64,000 nt of DNA from Aradus depressus (GCA_963662175.1 OY759214.1:2294001-2358000); one strand, 5' to 3'. Shown: positions 34,576 to 45,440, numbered from the stretch's first letter. Notes: generated from the letters alone by a model not told the origin. Made by a program: numbers and translations.

Positions 34576-34969
34576 TGCAAGGGACCCACTGTAGTTTGTG
34601 TTAATATATTATCTATAAAATTTTCGGGTCCTGCGAAATGAGAACACAAAGTAGTGACACAATTTTAGAAATATTTTATTAATAACCGAGGGAAGGTTAT
34701 TTTGTGTTTTGAAAAGTCTCACTCTATAGCCTTGTAAAATAAAAATAAAATAAAATATTTTCTATATAGTATTGGTTCCATCCAAGGTAGGCTGGAGGTT
34801 GTGTCTCATTGGCCTACTGGAAGCCTGCGTTATGTGAACCTGACTTCCACCTTAGGCATCTCTCCAGTTCACCTTGACACTGAAGTACCTAACTTCAGGT
34901 TACTGAGATGTTAACCAAACAGTCTAACTACCCTCTGTATTTAATAGAGGGCAAATTTAAATGTATTTA

Positions 34970-35500
34970 AAAAACTAATTCAGAATCAATTAACTTTTCG
35001 CTCCCCCTCCAAAACCGTTTCCGCTAATATTCAACAGTTGACTTATATAGGGGGACTCCTTAATCCTTATACTAAATGTTGTTAATTTATTCGCAGTTAT
35101 TAGGGTTTTTAATTTGAGCCCCCTCCCCCCTGATCCCCCCTTCTCTTCTGCAAAATTAATAAGTGTCAACTCTATGGCGTTTTGAATTCACATATGAAAT
35201 TTTGTGTTGATAAATTCATTACAACGGCAATTATTAGAGTTTTTGTGTTAAGCTTCCCCCCTAATCCCCCCCTTCCCTTTGACCAATTTGAGTGAAATAT
35301 AATAAGTGTCGTCGATAGATGTTTTTGGATTCACATATAAAATCGATACAGTCACTCTACCGGGAGTTATCGAGTTCAAAGACACACAGAACTTTTTTTC
35401 TTCATATTTGAAATCTGAAGTTCTAAAAACATAAACGTTCGTTGCAAACTCCGCAACGATTTTACATAACTTTCTCTATACTTCATAGCTTGGAAGTAAA
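34970..35500 (-). repeat. Family R copy, nearly full length
   Basis: AATTAACTTTTCGCTCCCCC, two GCAATTATTAG units and CATAACTTTCTCTATACTTC. Confidence 0.86.
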
Positions 35501-35504
35501 AATA

Positions 35505-35800
35505 CATTCTGGTTGATCCTCTCTAAAATAGTCGGAGATGAAATACAGAACATAGAGCATAGGTCGTTCTTGTGGCACCAACACTATATTATATGAAAAA
35601 CAAATTAATACAGCCATGTCGGTAGATGGACATCAAAAAGATACCATGACAGTCGACCATAAGTGAAGAAGAAAATATTCTGGTTGGTCTTAACTAAAAT
35701 AGCCGAAGAAGAAATATAGAATATAGGTGGCCTTGTTGCATTGATTCCTTATATTAAAAAAAAAATACAATAAAACAGCAATGTCCAGTTGTGGTAATAA
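35505..35800 (+). repeat. Direct duplication of about 175 bp (family D)
   Basis: ATTCTGGTTG...TAAAATAG...ATATAGGTGG...CAGCAATGTC occurs twice (about 35510 and 35678). A related piece (ACAGCAATGTTGGTATCTAG, GATACCATGATGGTCCA) lies at 26605-26665. Confidence 0.75.
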
Positions 35801-36324
35801 AAAGGGTTTAATCTTAAATAAATCATAAATAAATAAAAATATAAATAATAATTAATAATTGAATTAATAATAATATAAACAATAATTAAATAATAAACAA
35901 TAAATTACCACATTTCCTGTAGAAATTTTATAACTGGTATTTTACTAAATTTTGATTTCTACAGTAGTTTTCGAAAAGGGCCCTAAAAATGCAGCCCCCC
36001 TTCTAAATCGCTTTAAAACTAAAAAAAAAAAAAAAAAAATAGCTTTTAACAAAACAAATAATTAATTATCTAATTTCATTTCAAAAACCGCAAAGTGTTT
36101 GGCTAACTGGACGCACCTCTCCACAACCTCTTCACTCTGTCCTCTTACGACACGCATCCATTCTCCTTGTATCTTAACGTAATTAATTCATTCTGTTATA
36201 ATATGAACTAGATTTTTAATTATTATTTTTTTAGCAACCATCTCTTGGTTCAGTTAATCCCTTATTAATATTTATGTTGATTTTTCACTTTTTATATAAT
36301 AGTAAGTACATATATATTTGTACA

Positions 36325-36669
36325 GAGGGCGCCGGTAGCTCAGTGGTATGCGTGCTTGTCTTCAGAGCTTAAGATCGTGGGTTCGAAACCCGACCGAGGC
36401 CCTTAGTTTATTTTATCAAGGAGGTAAAATAAACTTGAGCACGCCGTCCTTCGGATGGGACGTTAAGCGATGGTCCCGAGCCTGTCGATGTCAGGTACTC
36501 GTTAAAGACCCCTGCCCTAAATGAATAAAAATTTAGGGTAGGCAAAATTTAGGACTCCCACAGTAGAGTCGGGCTCATGTCCACCAGAGTGACGAAAGAG
36601 CGCTCTGGTAGTAGGCGATATGACCTCGTAGTTGAAGCCCGGGCATGAGTCATAAAACCTAACCAAACC
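36325..36669 (+). mobile_element. SINE-A, full length with 12-bp TSD
   Basis: Intact head (GAGGGCGCCGGTAGCTCAG; box B GGTTCGAAACC) and tail. TSD TATATTTGTACA at 36313-36324 and 36670-36681 is exact. Confidence 0.95.
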
Positions 36670-36754
36670 TATATTTGTACAGAATAGTTTTTCCAGATTT
36701 GTGGGCCTCAAGAAGTTCATTTATCATCGACTTAAATGTGTCTAATTGATCAAA

Positions 36755-37005
36755 ATCCGGCCGAGGCCCTTACGTTTTTTTTATCTGGGAGGTGAAAACA
36801 ATCTTGAACACTCCGTCCTTCGGATGGGACTTTAAGCGATGTGAGGTACTCATTAAAGACCTCCCAACGTAGGTAAATAAACCTAGATAGACAAAATTTA
36901 GGACCCCCACCAGTAGAGTCGGGCTCATGTCCACCAGAGTGACGAAAGAGCGCTCTAGTAGTAGGCGATATGACCTCATAGTTAAAGCCCGGGCATGAGT
37001 CATAA
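36755..37005 (+). mobile_element. SINE-A, 5'-truncated
   Basis: It starts at GGCCGAGGCCCTTA and ends GGGCATGAGTCATAATAAC, 85 bp downstream of the full copy at 36325. Internal deletion around the GGTCCCGAGCC block. Confidence 0.88.
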
Positions 37006-37029
37006 TAACTAAATATACCCTCAATCTCC

Positions 37030-37200
37030 GACATGTTACTTCCCTTGCTCGACAATATTTGTAATCAACTAAGTTTTCACTCTCCCTCTAAACTCTTCAT
37101 TACATCGGTCAAAATCAGTAGGTAAGTGTCGTCCGTATGACCCAATGTTGAATCAACATAAAATTTCATGGCTGAAAATCATTAGGTGTAGTTTTTGGAT
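37030..37200 (-). repeat. Family R right-end part
   Basis: ATGTTACTTCCCTTGCTCG and TTTTCACTCTCCCTCTAAAC. Confidence 0.75.
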
Positions 37201-37220
37201 ATAATATATGCAAAAATAAT

Positions 37221-37311
37221 ATCATAATAACTATCGATGTCCTGAATGAATTGACATATTATGTCAATCAGGACATATTATGTCAATCAGGACATCGATA
37301 GTTATTATGAT
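37221..37311. repeat. 25-bp perfect hairpin arms with a palindromic loop
   Basis: Arms 37221-37245 and 37287-37311 (ATCATAATAACTATCGATGT...) are exact complements. The loop holds TTGACATATTATGTCAA, itself a palindrome. It is built from the R unit start (ATAACTGCCGATG...). Confidence 0.9.
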
Positions 37312-37314
37312 TTC

Positions 37315-37525
37315 TATTATTATCTAAGCCCCTCCCCCCCCCCCCCCCCCCCCCCCACCCCCCAATTACCTTTTGCTCATTTAGCTGAAAATGACCATCA
37401 TGACCACATACAAGATTCTTTTAAAATATTTTGATTCAGGAGTTCGAAAATTCGGTCAAAACTCAACTAGTAATTGTTGACCCGTTACATAACCTCCTCT
37501 ATATTTCGTATCGCTGGAGAAGATA
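37315..37525 (-). repeat. Family R part with C-run
   Basis: C-run at about 37328-37354, then TTCGGTCAAAACTCAACTAG and CATAACCTCCTCTATATTTC. Confidence 0.8.
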
Positions 37526-38856
37526 AAGTTCTGAGAGAGTATCGAATATCCTGGTGTCCACACTAGTACTCTTCGTAGATAATAATTAAGTTAACATGTT
37601 CCGCTTGCCGATGGGTGTTAGATATATTCTTCAGAACAAAAGAATCAGTTGAAGGAGACGATCAGGACGAACGTCTTATCAATGGTTTCCGCCCAGGTAT
37701 ACTGGGTTAGGAGTCGTGAGTTCACTGGATTTTTTTAACTCCCGACTACGCTACGTTATGAGGAGGAGGGGCATTTTATTTCATGGCGGGACCTGGAGCG
37801 TGAGCACACCCACCTGGGTGAAGCTTCAAGAAAAATCCGGAGGTGCGTACGTTCTGAGATGCGGGTAATTCAAAATGCGGATAATGCGGAGACCTATGAG
37901 CGGGTGAGGTGGCCCGAGTGTGTCATCTTTCCTGTTGGTCAACTAGCTGCAGCCCCCCTCGCATGTTACGTCACACGATGGGTCCTTCCAACACGCTCCT
38001 AATAGCTAGCTTTCTGCCCATCTAAATAGCAGGTTAGCGATAGTCTTCAGGGTGCTCTGGATTGCATGTTCCCCGTTGTTGTAATGTCAGTTTTCATCAC
38101 GAACACGCTGCAGCGCACCCTCAGCACCAAATCAAGAATCCTGGCTAAATTACATTTTTCAAAAATCTTGGGATTTTACTCAGTTTTACTCCCCATTTAT
38201 ACGAAGTATAGAGTAAGTTATGTAATCGGTCCTCCTTCTCAGTTCAGTCATTGAACTTTGGCTGAAAATGACAAATAGACACTAAGCTGAAACCACTATG
38301 ACCTTTCTCTGACCTCAAACAGATTAAACCCAAATATTTCTTCAAAGTCCTCTTTGTTATATAGTTTTCTTTATAAATATTATAATTTATTTAATTTACA
38401 AGGTTTAATGTTTTTAGCATCTAAATTAATGTTTTGAAAAAGTTTCATGTAAGCTCTCCACCCAAGCAGCTCGTCCATTGTTCAGACTCCAGTGTTGACC
38501 AGGTCAGTGGACCTCCACGTCGTATGCTATCTGTTTCTTCATCTTCATTGTCCATCGTCCTCAAGATGATTGAAACAGAAACACAGACATATCGACACAC
38601 AGGAAATGGGCCACGAGTACAATGGTAGACTGGGCCTTTCTTAGACTCTTCTAAATACAAACTAAACTTTTAAAATTTCTGAAAAAATTAAGGAACAGAA
38701 AAAAAAATACTTGAATAAAACAGTATTTTTTTCTTTGTTTTTTGTGAATAAATCAGAAGTAAATTAATAAATAATAACATCGTTGAACTTAAGGTAGAAC
38801 TCCATTTTACATCCTTAGATCCTTGCTCATCCATTGATGGATATATCATATGAGTC
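37526..38856. other. Spacer of relatively balanced base composition
   Basis: 37600-38120 and 38430-38640 are less AT-rich than average and free of recognised repeats. No convincing exon was found. A short R tip lies at 38190-38245. Confidence 0.45.
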
Positions 38857-39181
38857 TTTCAGTTGACAGAATGACTAACTGCCATTTTTACGAAAATTAT
38901 ATATTTTCATCAATTAATTCAACGTATTAAAACTTTTTTGTTGGTTGTTTAGATAGGAAAAAAAATAAATTTAAATTTCAATTCCGGAAAAATCAATATT
39001 TTTCAGTTGACAGAATGACATAACTCCTTATCTGTTTATATTGTTCAATTACATGCCTTTTCTTTTAATGCCAACTGAATGTTTTTAAAACCAATAATAC
39101 CATTAAAGAGAATTTTATGTTATTAGCTAAGTTCAGTTTGAGTTGAGAAACCCATAGAAAAACATCTACATACGTATAATC

Positions 39182-39494
39182 ATGACTACAGAAAAATCAG
39201 TAAAGTTAGTTGAACACAGTGATAGTGATTGTTCGGATGATTCAAACTGGCGTAATAGAGATTCAAGCCCGCAAAACTGAACATATTTATTCACCTGAAG
39301 AATGGTTTGAAATTATTAGGAAATGTAAAAAACATGAGTTCACTGTTCACTTAATGAAGCCTACTGATTTCTTCAGCACAAAAAAATTAGAAAATGTCAT
39401 AACAATCAGGAGATTAAGTGAAAAAGGAGATAAGATAAACTGTCCTAACATGAGATGGATGATGATAAGGTTGGACAAAAACAATCCTTTCTAA
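39182..39494 (+). pseudogene. Broken ORF in the 38.9-42.1 kb transposon, function unknown
   Basis: A first frame starts at 39182 with MTTEKSVKLVEHSDSDCSDD, rich in Ser and Asp like the acidic head of many transposases. A second frame continues with EHIYSPEEWFEIIRKCKK, EFTVHLMKPTDFFS and NMRWMMIRLDKNNPF to a stop at 39492-39494. A frameshift near 39275 separates them. I do not recognise the family. The Trp/Phe pattern suggests a real former coding region rather than chance. Confidence 0.5.
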
Positions 39495-39616
39495 ATATTT
39501 CTAAAATATTCTTTTGATGTAAATGAATTCATAGGAATCAATGTTAGTAAAAAACTGTAGGTAGACCTGTGCAACTAACTATATAGTCCAGTCCGTAGAT
39601 ATATTGTACCTTTCAG

Positions 39617-39865
39617 AAGGTGCGGTACAAGATTTTTTTTTTTTTTATTTGTGTATGTTGGTACCAAGATGGAAAAAAACCGAATTTGCTAACAAAACCG
39701 ACCTCGGGACAATTTTTGGCAGCCGAAAAACCAAGAAATTTTACTACTTTTTCAGTTTTTTTCAAAATATCTCAGAAACGGTCGACTTTAGCGACTTTTT
39801 TACCATTTAATATTTTAAAGAGGATTAAATATTCTACAATTTGCATTCCTACAACTTGTTTGTAG
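39617..39865 (+). repeat. Left arm of a near-identical 245-bp inverted repeat
   Basis: It begins AAGGTGCGGTACAAG and ends near GCATTCCTACAACTTG. It pairs with 41215-41458 in reverse, with few differences. A shorter inverted piece of it lies at 39905-39985 and a direct piece at about 40310-40395. Confidence 0.85.
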
Positions 39866-40124
39866 AATGAATAGTGAGCGCGCTACAGCTACCCAATGTT
39901 TGGGACTATTCTAGGTTGTGGGAATGCAAATAGTAGAGAATTTAATCCTCTTTAAAATATTAAATATAAGAGTTGCTAAAGTCGACCGGTCTTGTATCTA
40001 AATGTAGTTTTGTAATTTTGGTTAAGTAAGTCAAACTGGGAGACAATTTAAAAATAGGATTAAACATTGACACAACACACACCTCAGTAAAATTGAATCG
40101 CAAAAAAATTTAATTTTTACAAAT

Positions 40125-40640
40125 TTTTTATTAGGATTTTCAGATTCTTCACAACAAATCTAGGTTTTCCTGTATTTTTAGTTTTCTTGTACGAGCAATA
40201 GTTTTCGAGATATTGGTCTTTGAAAGTTGCGTTTTATGTAAAATCAATTGGGAGTGGATTCATAGACCTCAGTCCGCAAACCGGGCGAAGAGTGGGGGTG
40301 GTCCAGTCCGTAGATACATTGTTCCTTACAAAAGGTGCGGTACGAGATTTTTTTTTTGATTTGTGTATGTTGGTACCAAGATGGAAAAAACCGAATATCT
40401 CTAGAACTGCAATAGACACAAACACAACTCAATAAAATTAAATCGAAAAAAAATTTAATTAGTTTTTTTCAGTTTCTTCACAACAAATCTAGGTATTCCG
40501 GTATTTTTAGTTTTCTTGAGCAATAGTTCTCGAGATATTGGTTTTTGAAAGTTGCGTTTTATGTAAAATCAATTGGGAGTGGATTCATAGAGGCCTCAGG
40601 CCGCAAACCGGGCGAAGAGTGGGGGCGACCCTCCCCCCTG
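40125..40640 (+). repeat. Direct duplication, period 327 bp
   Basis: The block containing CTTCACAACAAATCTAGG, GTTTTCGAGATATTGG and CAATTGGGAGTGGATTCATAG occurs at about 40147 and again at 40474, separated by a copy of the 245-bp arm's outer part. Confidence 0.8.
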
Positions 40641-40769
40641 CTCAAAATCCTGGCTACGGTCCTGTCAATTTCACATGTATCTTTTCATATTGAACCAATT
40701 ATGTACTTTTATACTTCCCCAGTTATACTCAATACTTTAACTTTCTAAGGGTATTTAACATTTTCAGCC

Positions 40770-41125
40770 ATAGAGGGCGCCGGTAGCTCAGTGGTAAGCG
40801 TGCTTGACTTCTGAGCTCAAGGTTGTGGGTTCGTAGCCCGACCGAGGCCCTTAGTTTATTTTATCTGGGAGGTAAAATAAACTTAAGCACGCCGTCCTTC
40901 GGATGGGACGTTAAGCGATGGTCCCGAGCCTGTACGATGTCAGGTACTCGTTAAAGACCCCTACCCTAGATGAATAAAAAATTTAGGGTAGGCAAAATTT
41001 AGGACTCCCACAGTAGAGTCGGGCTCATGTCCACCAGAGTGACGAAAGAGCGCTCTGGTAGTAGGCGATATGACCTCGTAGTTAAAGCCCGGGCATGAGT
41101 CATAAAACTTAAACCTAACCTAACC
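40770..41125 (+). mobile_element. SINE-A, full length with 14-bp TSD
   Basis: TSD TAACATTTTCAGCC at 40756-40769 and 41126-41139. The tail reads AACCTAACCTAACCTAAC. It is inserted inside the 38.9-42.1 kb transposon, so it is younger than that element. Confidence 0.95.
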
Positions 41126-41214
41126 TAACATTTTCAGCCGAGATATTTTGAAACACTTAATAAAAAATAAAGAAAAACGTATGTTTTAAATAAAAATATT
41201 ATCTATTTCACAAA

Positions 41215-41458
41215 ATACAAACAAGTTGTGGGAATGCAAATTGTAGAGAATTTTATCCTCTTTAAAATAGTAAATATAAAAGTCGCTAAAGTCGACCGTT
41301 TCTGAGATATTTCGAAAAAAACTGAAAAAGTCGTAAAATTTCTTGGTTTTTCGGCTGCCAAAAGTTGTCCCGAGGTCGGTTTTGTTAGCAAATTCGGTTT
41401 TTTTCATCTTGGTACCAACATATACAAATCAAAAAAAAAAATCTTGTACCGCACCTTT
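41215..41458 (-). repeat. Right arm of the 245-bp inverted repeat
   Basis: It is the reverse complement of 39617-39865 with only scattered changes, ending CTTGTACCGCACCTT. The arms are about 1.35 kb apart and could form a cruciform or a hairpin RNA. Confidence 0.85.
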
Positions 41459-42444
41459 TGTAAGGCACGCCTCTTTTTCCATACCTGTGCAACTATCTTT
41501 AATAAATCAGGATGTATTATATCCAACTTCTTGAACCATATCACACAAGAAAAAAATAAAAGACATGTTAGATTTGCTTAAATATATTCCACCTATTTAC
41601 CATAAATATGATCATACTTTAAAAACAGGGCATCAAGTGAAGTTGAAGAATATGATATTTTGTATTGTATATAATGGAAAAATATTGTATTTTTTTTTCT
41701 TTTTCGTTTCGTTTAATAAATCATTTTTTGTTTAGTCTACTTATTTTGTTTGAAGAGCCTCACACCAGACACAATAAAAAAAATTAGAAGGGAGTTGTTT
41801 CATTTACTAAACGAAAAATTTGTTTCAGTTTTCAGTTGACAAAGTGTCTAACTCCATAAAATTACTGTCTTTGTCTTTTCAATATTGATTCTATAACAAT
41901 TCACCATTGAATAAATAATAATATATAAATATATAATAGAATGTAAATTTTAGCAAACTGTTATATTTTAATATTTCTGCCATACTTTTGCAAAAGAAAA
42001 AAGTAAGAATTTTCCAACGAGAAATATTATTAAAAGTACTTTCCTGAAAAATGTTGAAATTGGAGTTAGTCATTCTGTCAACGGAAAGGCTCCTAAGTTG
42101 GACGCTTGCCCTGGGGAAGTAGATCTGATTTTCCCACCTAAGAGTAGCCTCGCATTGTCCGGAATGTTGACCATGTCAACATACTATTTTTATTTTTTTC
42201 CGAGAGATAAGACTTCTCGAGTAGTCGACATTTTTTTCCTAGTTTTTATCTGCATAATGACTTCGTCCTTGGCGACAACCTTTAGATTCGCCCCCTCCAC
42301 ACTCACAAGTACCTACATGCTAAATTATAAATTTCTTTTATAAGGATATTATTATATTTTATTTCCTCTTCAAGCTCAAAGTTGAAATTCTGAAAATTTG
42401 AAGCTCTGGAATTTTTATTGTTTAACTTTTCAATAAAAAAAAAT

Positions 42445-42595
42445 TTGTCATTGAATCACCGACATTGTACTTCCCCAGAACGAATTAATCAATTAAGTGT
42501 TTGCTCTCTCTACCTAAACCAATCGTTTGAGCTAATAATCAATAGGTAGTTTTATATAGTGCCTTTTGAAACCTCATACTAGATATGGTGATGTA
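42445..42595 (-). repeat. Family R right-end part
   Basis: TGAATCACCGACATTGTACT, TCCCCAGAACGAATTAATCA and GCTAATAATCAATAGG. Confidence 0.85.
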
Positions 42596-42883
42596 AACAA
42601 TTACACACATTATAATTATTACCATATTCCAAAATTAATTATAATTTTTTAATGAAGAATGGCGTTAAAATGTTGAATTATGCATAAAAACAGCTGTTAA
42701 GAGTTAAGTGGTAAATATACAAAGATGGACGACAAAGATTTTGTTTATAAACGAATGGAAAACAAATGCTGCCGATCTGCTGTTAAAATAGTCAAGAGAC
42801 AGTCTAGAGAGAGAGTTGTTAGGGTTAAGATGTAGTGTTCACGGTCTAGAGAGAGATGTTTTAGGGTTAAGGAGTCTGAGTTA

Positions 42884-43561
42884 GGCGGGCATTACACTAT
42901 AAAAGTTCTTTGACAAGACTTTTATAAAAGTTGGATCGATTTTTTTTTTAAATTTCTTTTATAAAATATCTTTTATGTCTACAAAATGTCATATTACACT
43001 ATGTAAAATATTTTATAAATCTTAGTTTTTGTTTCAAGACAGTACTAGTAAGTTGTGTGCAAGTGACTGTTGTGTCGCAATAATGACGTTTTAATACCAA
43101 TTGCCGCAGGTTTTGCGGCTGCTGCAATAGCAATAGCTATGGCGGAAAAAAATAAACATAATAATGTAAAGAAACGTTTGTGGGTAAGATCTTGGGTTGC
43201 GCAGCGCGAGTTTATGAGCGTCCATCAGAATTTACTGAAAGAACTGTCCATGGAATATACAAAAAGTTACTTGAACTATTTAAGGATGAATAAAAAAAAC
43301 TTAGATTACTTGCTTCTGAAGGTGGGACCAATAATATCTCTCTCCTATGATTTGGGAGGGAGATATGCGCACGCGTACAACGTGAAGAAAGGAAACAGCA
43401 GGAGTGGGAGAGAACATTTATCAAATATTGGATGAGAATGCAAACTATGATAAAAGAACTTTTATAAAAGACAAATTTTATAAAACTTGAGCTATCATAC
43501 TACATATCACATTTATCGTAAAAGATCTTTGTCAAAGAACTTTTATAGTGTAATGCCCGCC
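42884..43561 (+). mobile_element. PIF/Harbinger non-autonomous element with transposase remnant
   Basis: Perfect 33-bp TIRs (42884-42916 and 43529-43561) begin GGCGGGCATTACACTATAAA. The flanks are TTA on the left and TGA on the right, consistent with a Harbinger 3-bp TSD carrying one mutation. Inside, 43070-43435 is open. About residues 34-90 (KKRLWVRSWVAQREFMSVHQ, LLKELSMEYTKSYLNYLRM, NLDYLLLKVGPIIS) match the N-terminal region of HARBI1-type transposases (RxWVRPWL...L...LR...YxxYLRM...F..LL..V.P.I). The DDE catalytic part is missing, so this is an internal-deletion derivative that can move only with help from a full copy elsewhere. Confidence 0.9.
43070..43435 (+). pseudogene. Harbinger transposase N-terminal remnant
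   Basis: This is a 121-codon frame inside the element at 42884-43561. Recognisable blocks are WVRSWVAQREFMSVHQNLL and YLNYLRMNKKNLDYLLLKVG. The Ala/Ile-rich residues 11-24 are not typical of the family and may reflect a wrong start. No catalytic DDE triad is present. The end (GRYAHAYNVKKGNSRSGRE) does not look like transposase and probably lies past the deletion junction. Confidence 0.75.
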
Positions 43562-43629
43562 TGAGAGAAGTGAACCAAGTAGCAGTGAAAAATAACAGTG
43601 GAAGTACTTCTTATTTATCGATTTATCTT

Positions 43630-44255
43630 CTTATTTACATATATATTATAAATTTAAAAACTAAGATTGGAAAATGAACAAATCAAATTATTTACAAGAA
43701 AAATCTTATAAACTAAATTCTAAAACTACTTAGTTTCTATTATTTTTATTGTGGACCACTCTTTAAAATACTTATATTGGATATATATTTATTGGGTTTA
43801 TTTTTTGAAAAAAAACAAAAATCAAAAGAAAAACTCTTAAAAACTAAATTCTTAAAACTATTATTTCAATCGTTTTTCTGTTTTTTTTTTTTCTTTTTGG
43901 CCATTCTTTAAATTTAAGTTATATATTTCTGAGCATATATCCTGTACATATAAACAAGCAACAGTACCTTCTTTGCGGATCAATTTCACCGTCAGTTCAC
44001 TTCTATTTAGTTCATTACAACTTAAGCCTAAACACCACTCTCCACACACTTTGACCATCTTCATTCCAACCCAGGCCTCGACCCGTCTCTACACACACTA
44101 AAAAACAGCTGATGGCCGTGTTTTGTTTTTTTACTCTTTTGTTTTAAAATAAAGTTGCTTTATATAGAAAAATAAATATAATTCATTTTTTAATATTAAT
44201 AATTTAATCATTTTAATGTGTGTATTTTTTTCATACATCACAACATATTATAATA
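43630..44255 (-). repeat. hAT-linked 3' flank repeat, copy 2
   Basis: Same blocks as 22840-23345 (TTTGGCCATTCTTTAAATTT, AAACAGCTGATGGCCGT, TTAATGTGTGTATTTTTTTC). It sits directly downstream of the minus-strand hAT C-terminus. Confidence 0.75.
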
Positions 44256-44458
44256 AAAAAAAGTATGATAAAATTATGAAAATCAATTTCTTGCACCAAC
44301 TGTGCTTCGATAGGCAATAATGCAAGTGCATTAAGTCTGTCTTGATCCATACTTGCACGCAAATAGTTGTTTACTCTTTTTAACGTGGAAAATGATCGTT
44401 CTCCAGAACAATTCGTTGAGGGAATACTTATAATTATATGAATGACTTTTCGTCCCAC
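44255..44458 (-). pseudogene. hAT transposase C-terminal dimerisation region, truncated
   Basis: The minus-strand frame reads IIISIPSTNCSGERSFSTLKRV, NNYLRASMDQDRLNALALL, the hallmark hAT C-terminal block (T-x-x-x-E-R-S-F-S-x-L and R-L-N-x-L-A-L). Upstream of it (higher coordinates) the sequence passes straight into a family R copy, so the catalytic part has been lost. The block is followed by a 3' non-coding stretch shared with 22840-23345. Confidence 0.88.
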
Positions 44459-44514
44459 CGCTCCGGTACAGCACGGTCATTTTTGCAGTGATTTGCCCGG
44501 GCCTAAGCCTAAAT

Positions 44515-44761
44515 CCGTCGCTAAACTGACTTGGCTCAAAATCAATTATAGGATTCTGGATACACAAAACAAATGTTATGTCGTCACTTACATTATATCG
44601 GGAGATACCATGTTCACAGATACACACACACGCAGTCAGACCGACATTTTTATTTTTGGAATGAGGGGGTCGGAAAACTGGAAATTCCGGTGAAAACTCA
44701 ACATCGAATTTATATTGATTACATAACTTCCCTTATACTTTGCATAGCTGGGGAAGTAAAC
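44515..44761 (-). repeat. Family R hairpin-end half
   Basis: AGGATTCTGGATACACAAAAC, CATCGAATTTATATTGATTAC and TTATACTTTGCATAGCTGGG plus GAAGTAA: the hairpin is well kept. Confidence 0.88.
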
Positions 44762-44801
44762 ATTATTGGTTTTGTAGAGAGGTTTGAAATGAGAGGTCGG
44801 T

Positions 44802-44945
44802 GTTGAACGTGCAGCCAGTTGTTGACCGTACAGCCAGTTGTTGAACGTGCAGCCAGTTGTTGACCGTACAGCCAGTTGTTGAACGTGCAGCCAGTTGTTG
44901 ACCGTACAGCCAGTTGTTGACCGTACAGCCAGTTGTTGACTGTAC
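44802..44945. repeat. 19-bp minisatellite, about 7.5 copies
   Basis: The units GTTGAACGTGCAGCCAGTT and GTTGACCGTACAGCCAGTT alternate for the first five copies (44802, 44821, 44840, ...), then the second type continues. Confidence 0.93.
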
Positions 44946-45108
44946 TCCCCAGAAAACTTTGGAACGAGTAACAATACGGGACCGTCAATGAATGGAGGAA
45001 GCGCTTTCTCATCAATTAGAAGAATTTAATTTAAAGAGTTTTCAAATGATGTGTCCTTAGGAACTATCTATATATTAATTTGTCAATTTAATGTTTCAGG
45101 CAGTGAGA

Positions 45109-45181
45109 ATGGCAGGGCTGGTTCAAGTTATAAAATGGCCGACAGATGGCGGATCATCTTCACAATTCACAGCTCCTGCAG
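45109..45181 (+). CDS. ELOVL fatty acid elongase, first coding exon (start codon exon)
   Basis: This is a short exon, preceded by a pyrimidine-rich acceptor (AG at 45098-45099; a second AG at 45102-45103 is possible). The ATG at 45109 has A at -3 and G at +4. It encodes 24 residues, starting MAGLVQVIKW and ending FTAPA, plus one base of the next codon, then a donor GTAAAA at 45182. The leftover G joins the first two bases of the exon at 62891 to give GAC (Asp), so the reading frame runs on as APA-D-RIVDSW, as expected for the N-terminus of an insect ELOVL (variable head, then a D-R-V-x-x-W motif). Seen: the ORF, splice sites and matching phase. Inferred: that the two exons belong together across 17.7 kb of repeats. 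No other ATG exon competes as well. Confidence 0.75.
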
Positions 45182-45440
45182 GTAAAATAGTTATATAGTC
45201 TTATGTGTCGTTGAGGGGCGGCTGCTATGCACAATAGTCGTTAGTCGCTGCATCTTCGCCTTCCTGCCTCACAGTCAAAATGGACTAGTGCAGTCCGCAT
45301 GTTTTATCACTGCTGTTAGTGCGAGATCGTAGAAAGAGTATTGGGTACATCCGACAATGTCAGAGAAGATTTAAGGGCTATCAAAAACATTTTTATGTTT
45401 ATTTATTGCATTTTTGCGTAAATACTGAAAAATTGCGATA

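Larger units (their letters stand above)
38857..42087. mobile_element. Nested DNA transposon of about 3.2 kb, family not recognised
   Basis: The ends are inverted: TTTCAGTTGACAGAATGACT (38857) against the complement TTTCCGTTGACAGAATGACT (42087 inward). Related motifs recur at about 39003 and 41825. Near the left, 39182-39494 is a broken ORF. Near the right, about 41562-41690 reads DMLDLLKYIPPIYHKYDHTL, like a protein C-terminus. The middle is filled by an inverted pair of 245-bp arms, a tandem duplication and a SINE-A copy. No TSD could be fixed. Confidence 0.55.

Noticed and set aside
42815..42875. Telomeric repeats (TTAGGGTTAAG twice)
   Set aside because: Only part of a two-copy local duplication with GTCTAGAGAGAGA; no tandem TTAGG array.
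44535..44761. loxP-like recombination site at the R hairpin (ATACGAAGTAT motif in some copies)
   Set aside because: Resemblance is limited to a short palindrome inside the hairpin stem; arms and spacer do not fit and no recombinase is present.
45182..45310. Extra coding exon just after the ELOVL start exon
   Set aside because: No open frame joining in phase and no second donor; direct joining to 62891 gives the expected protein.
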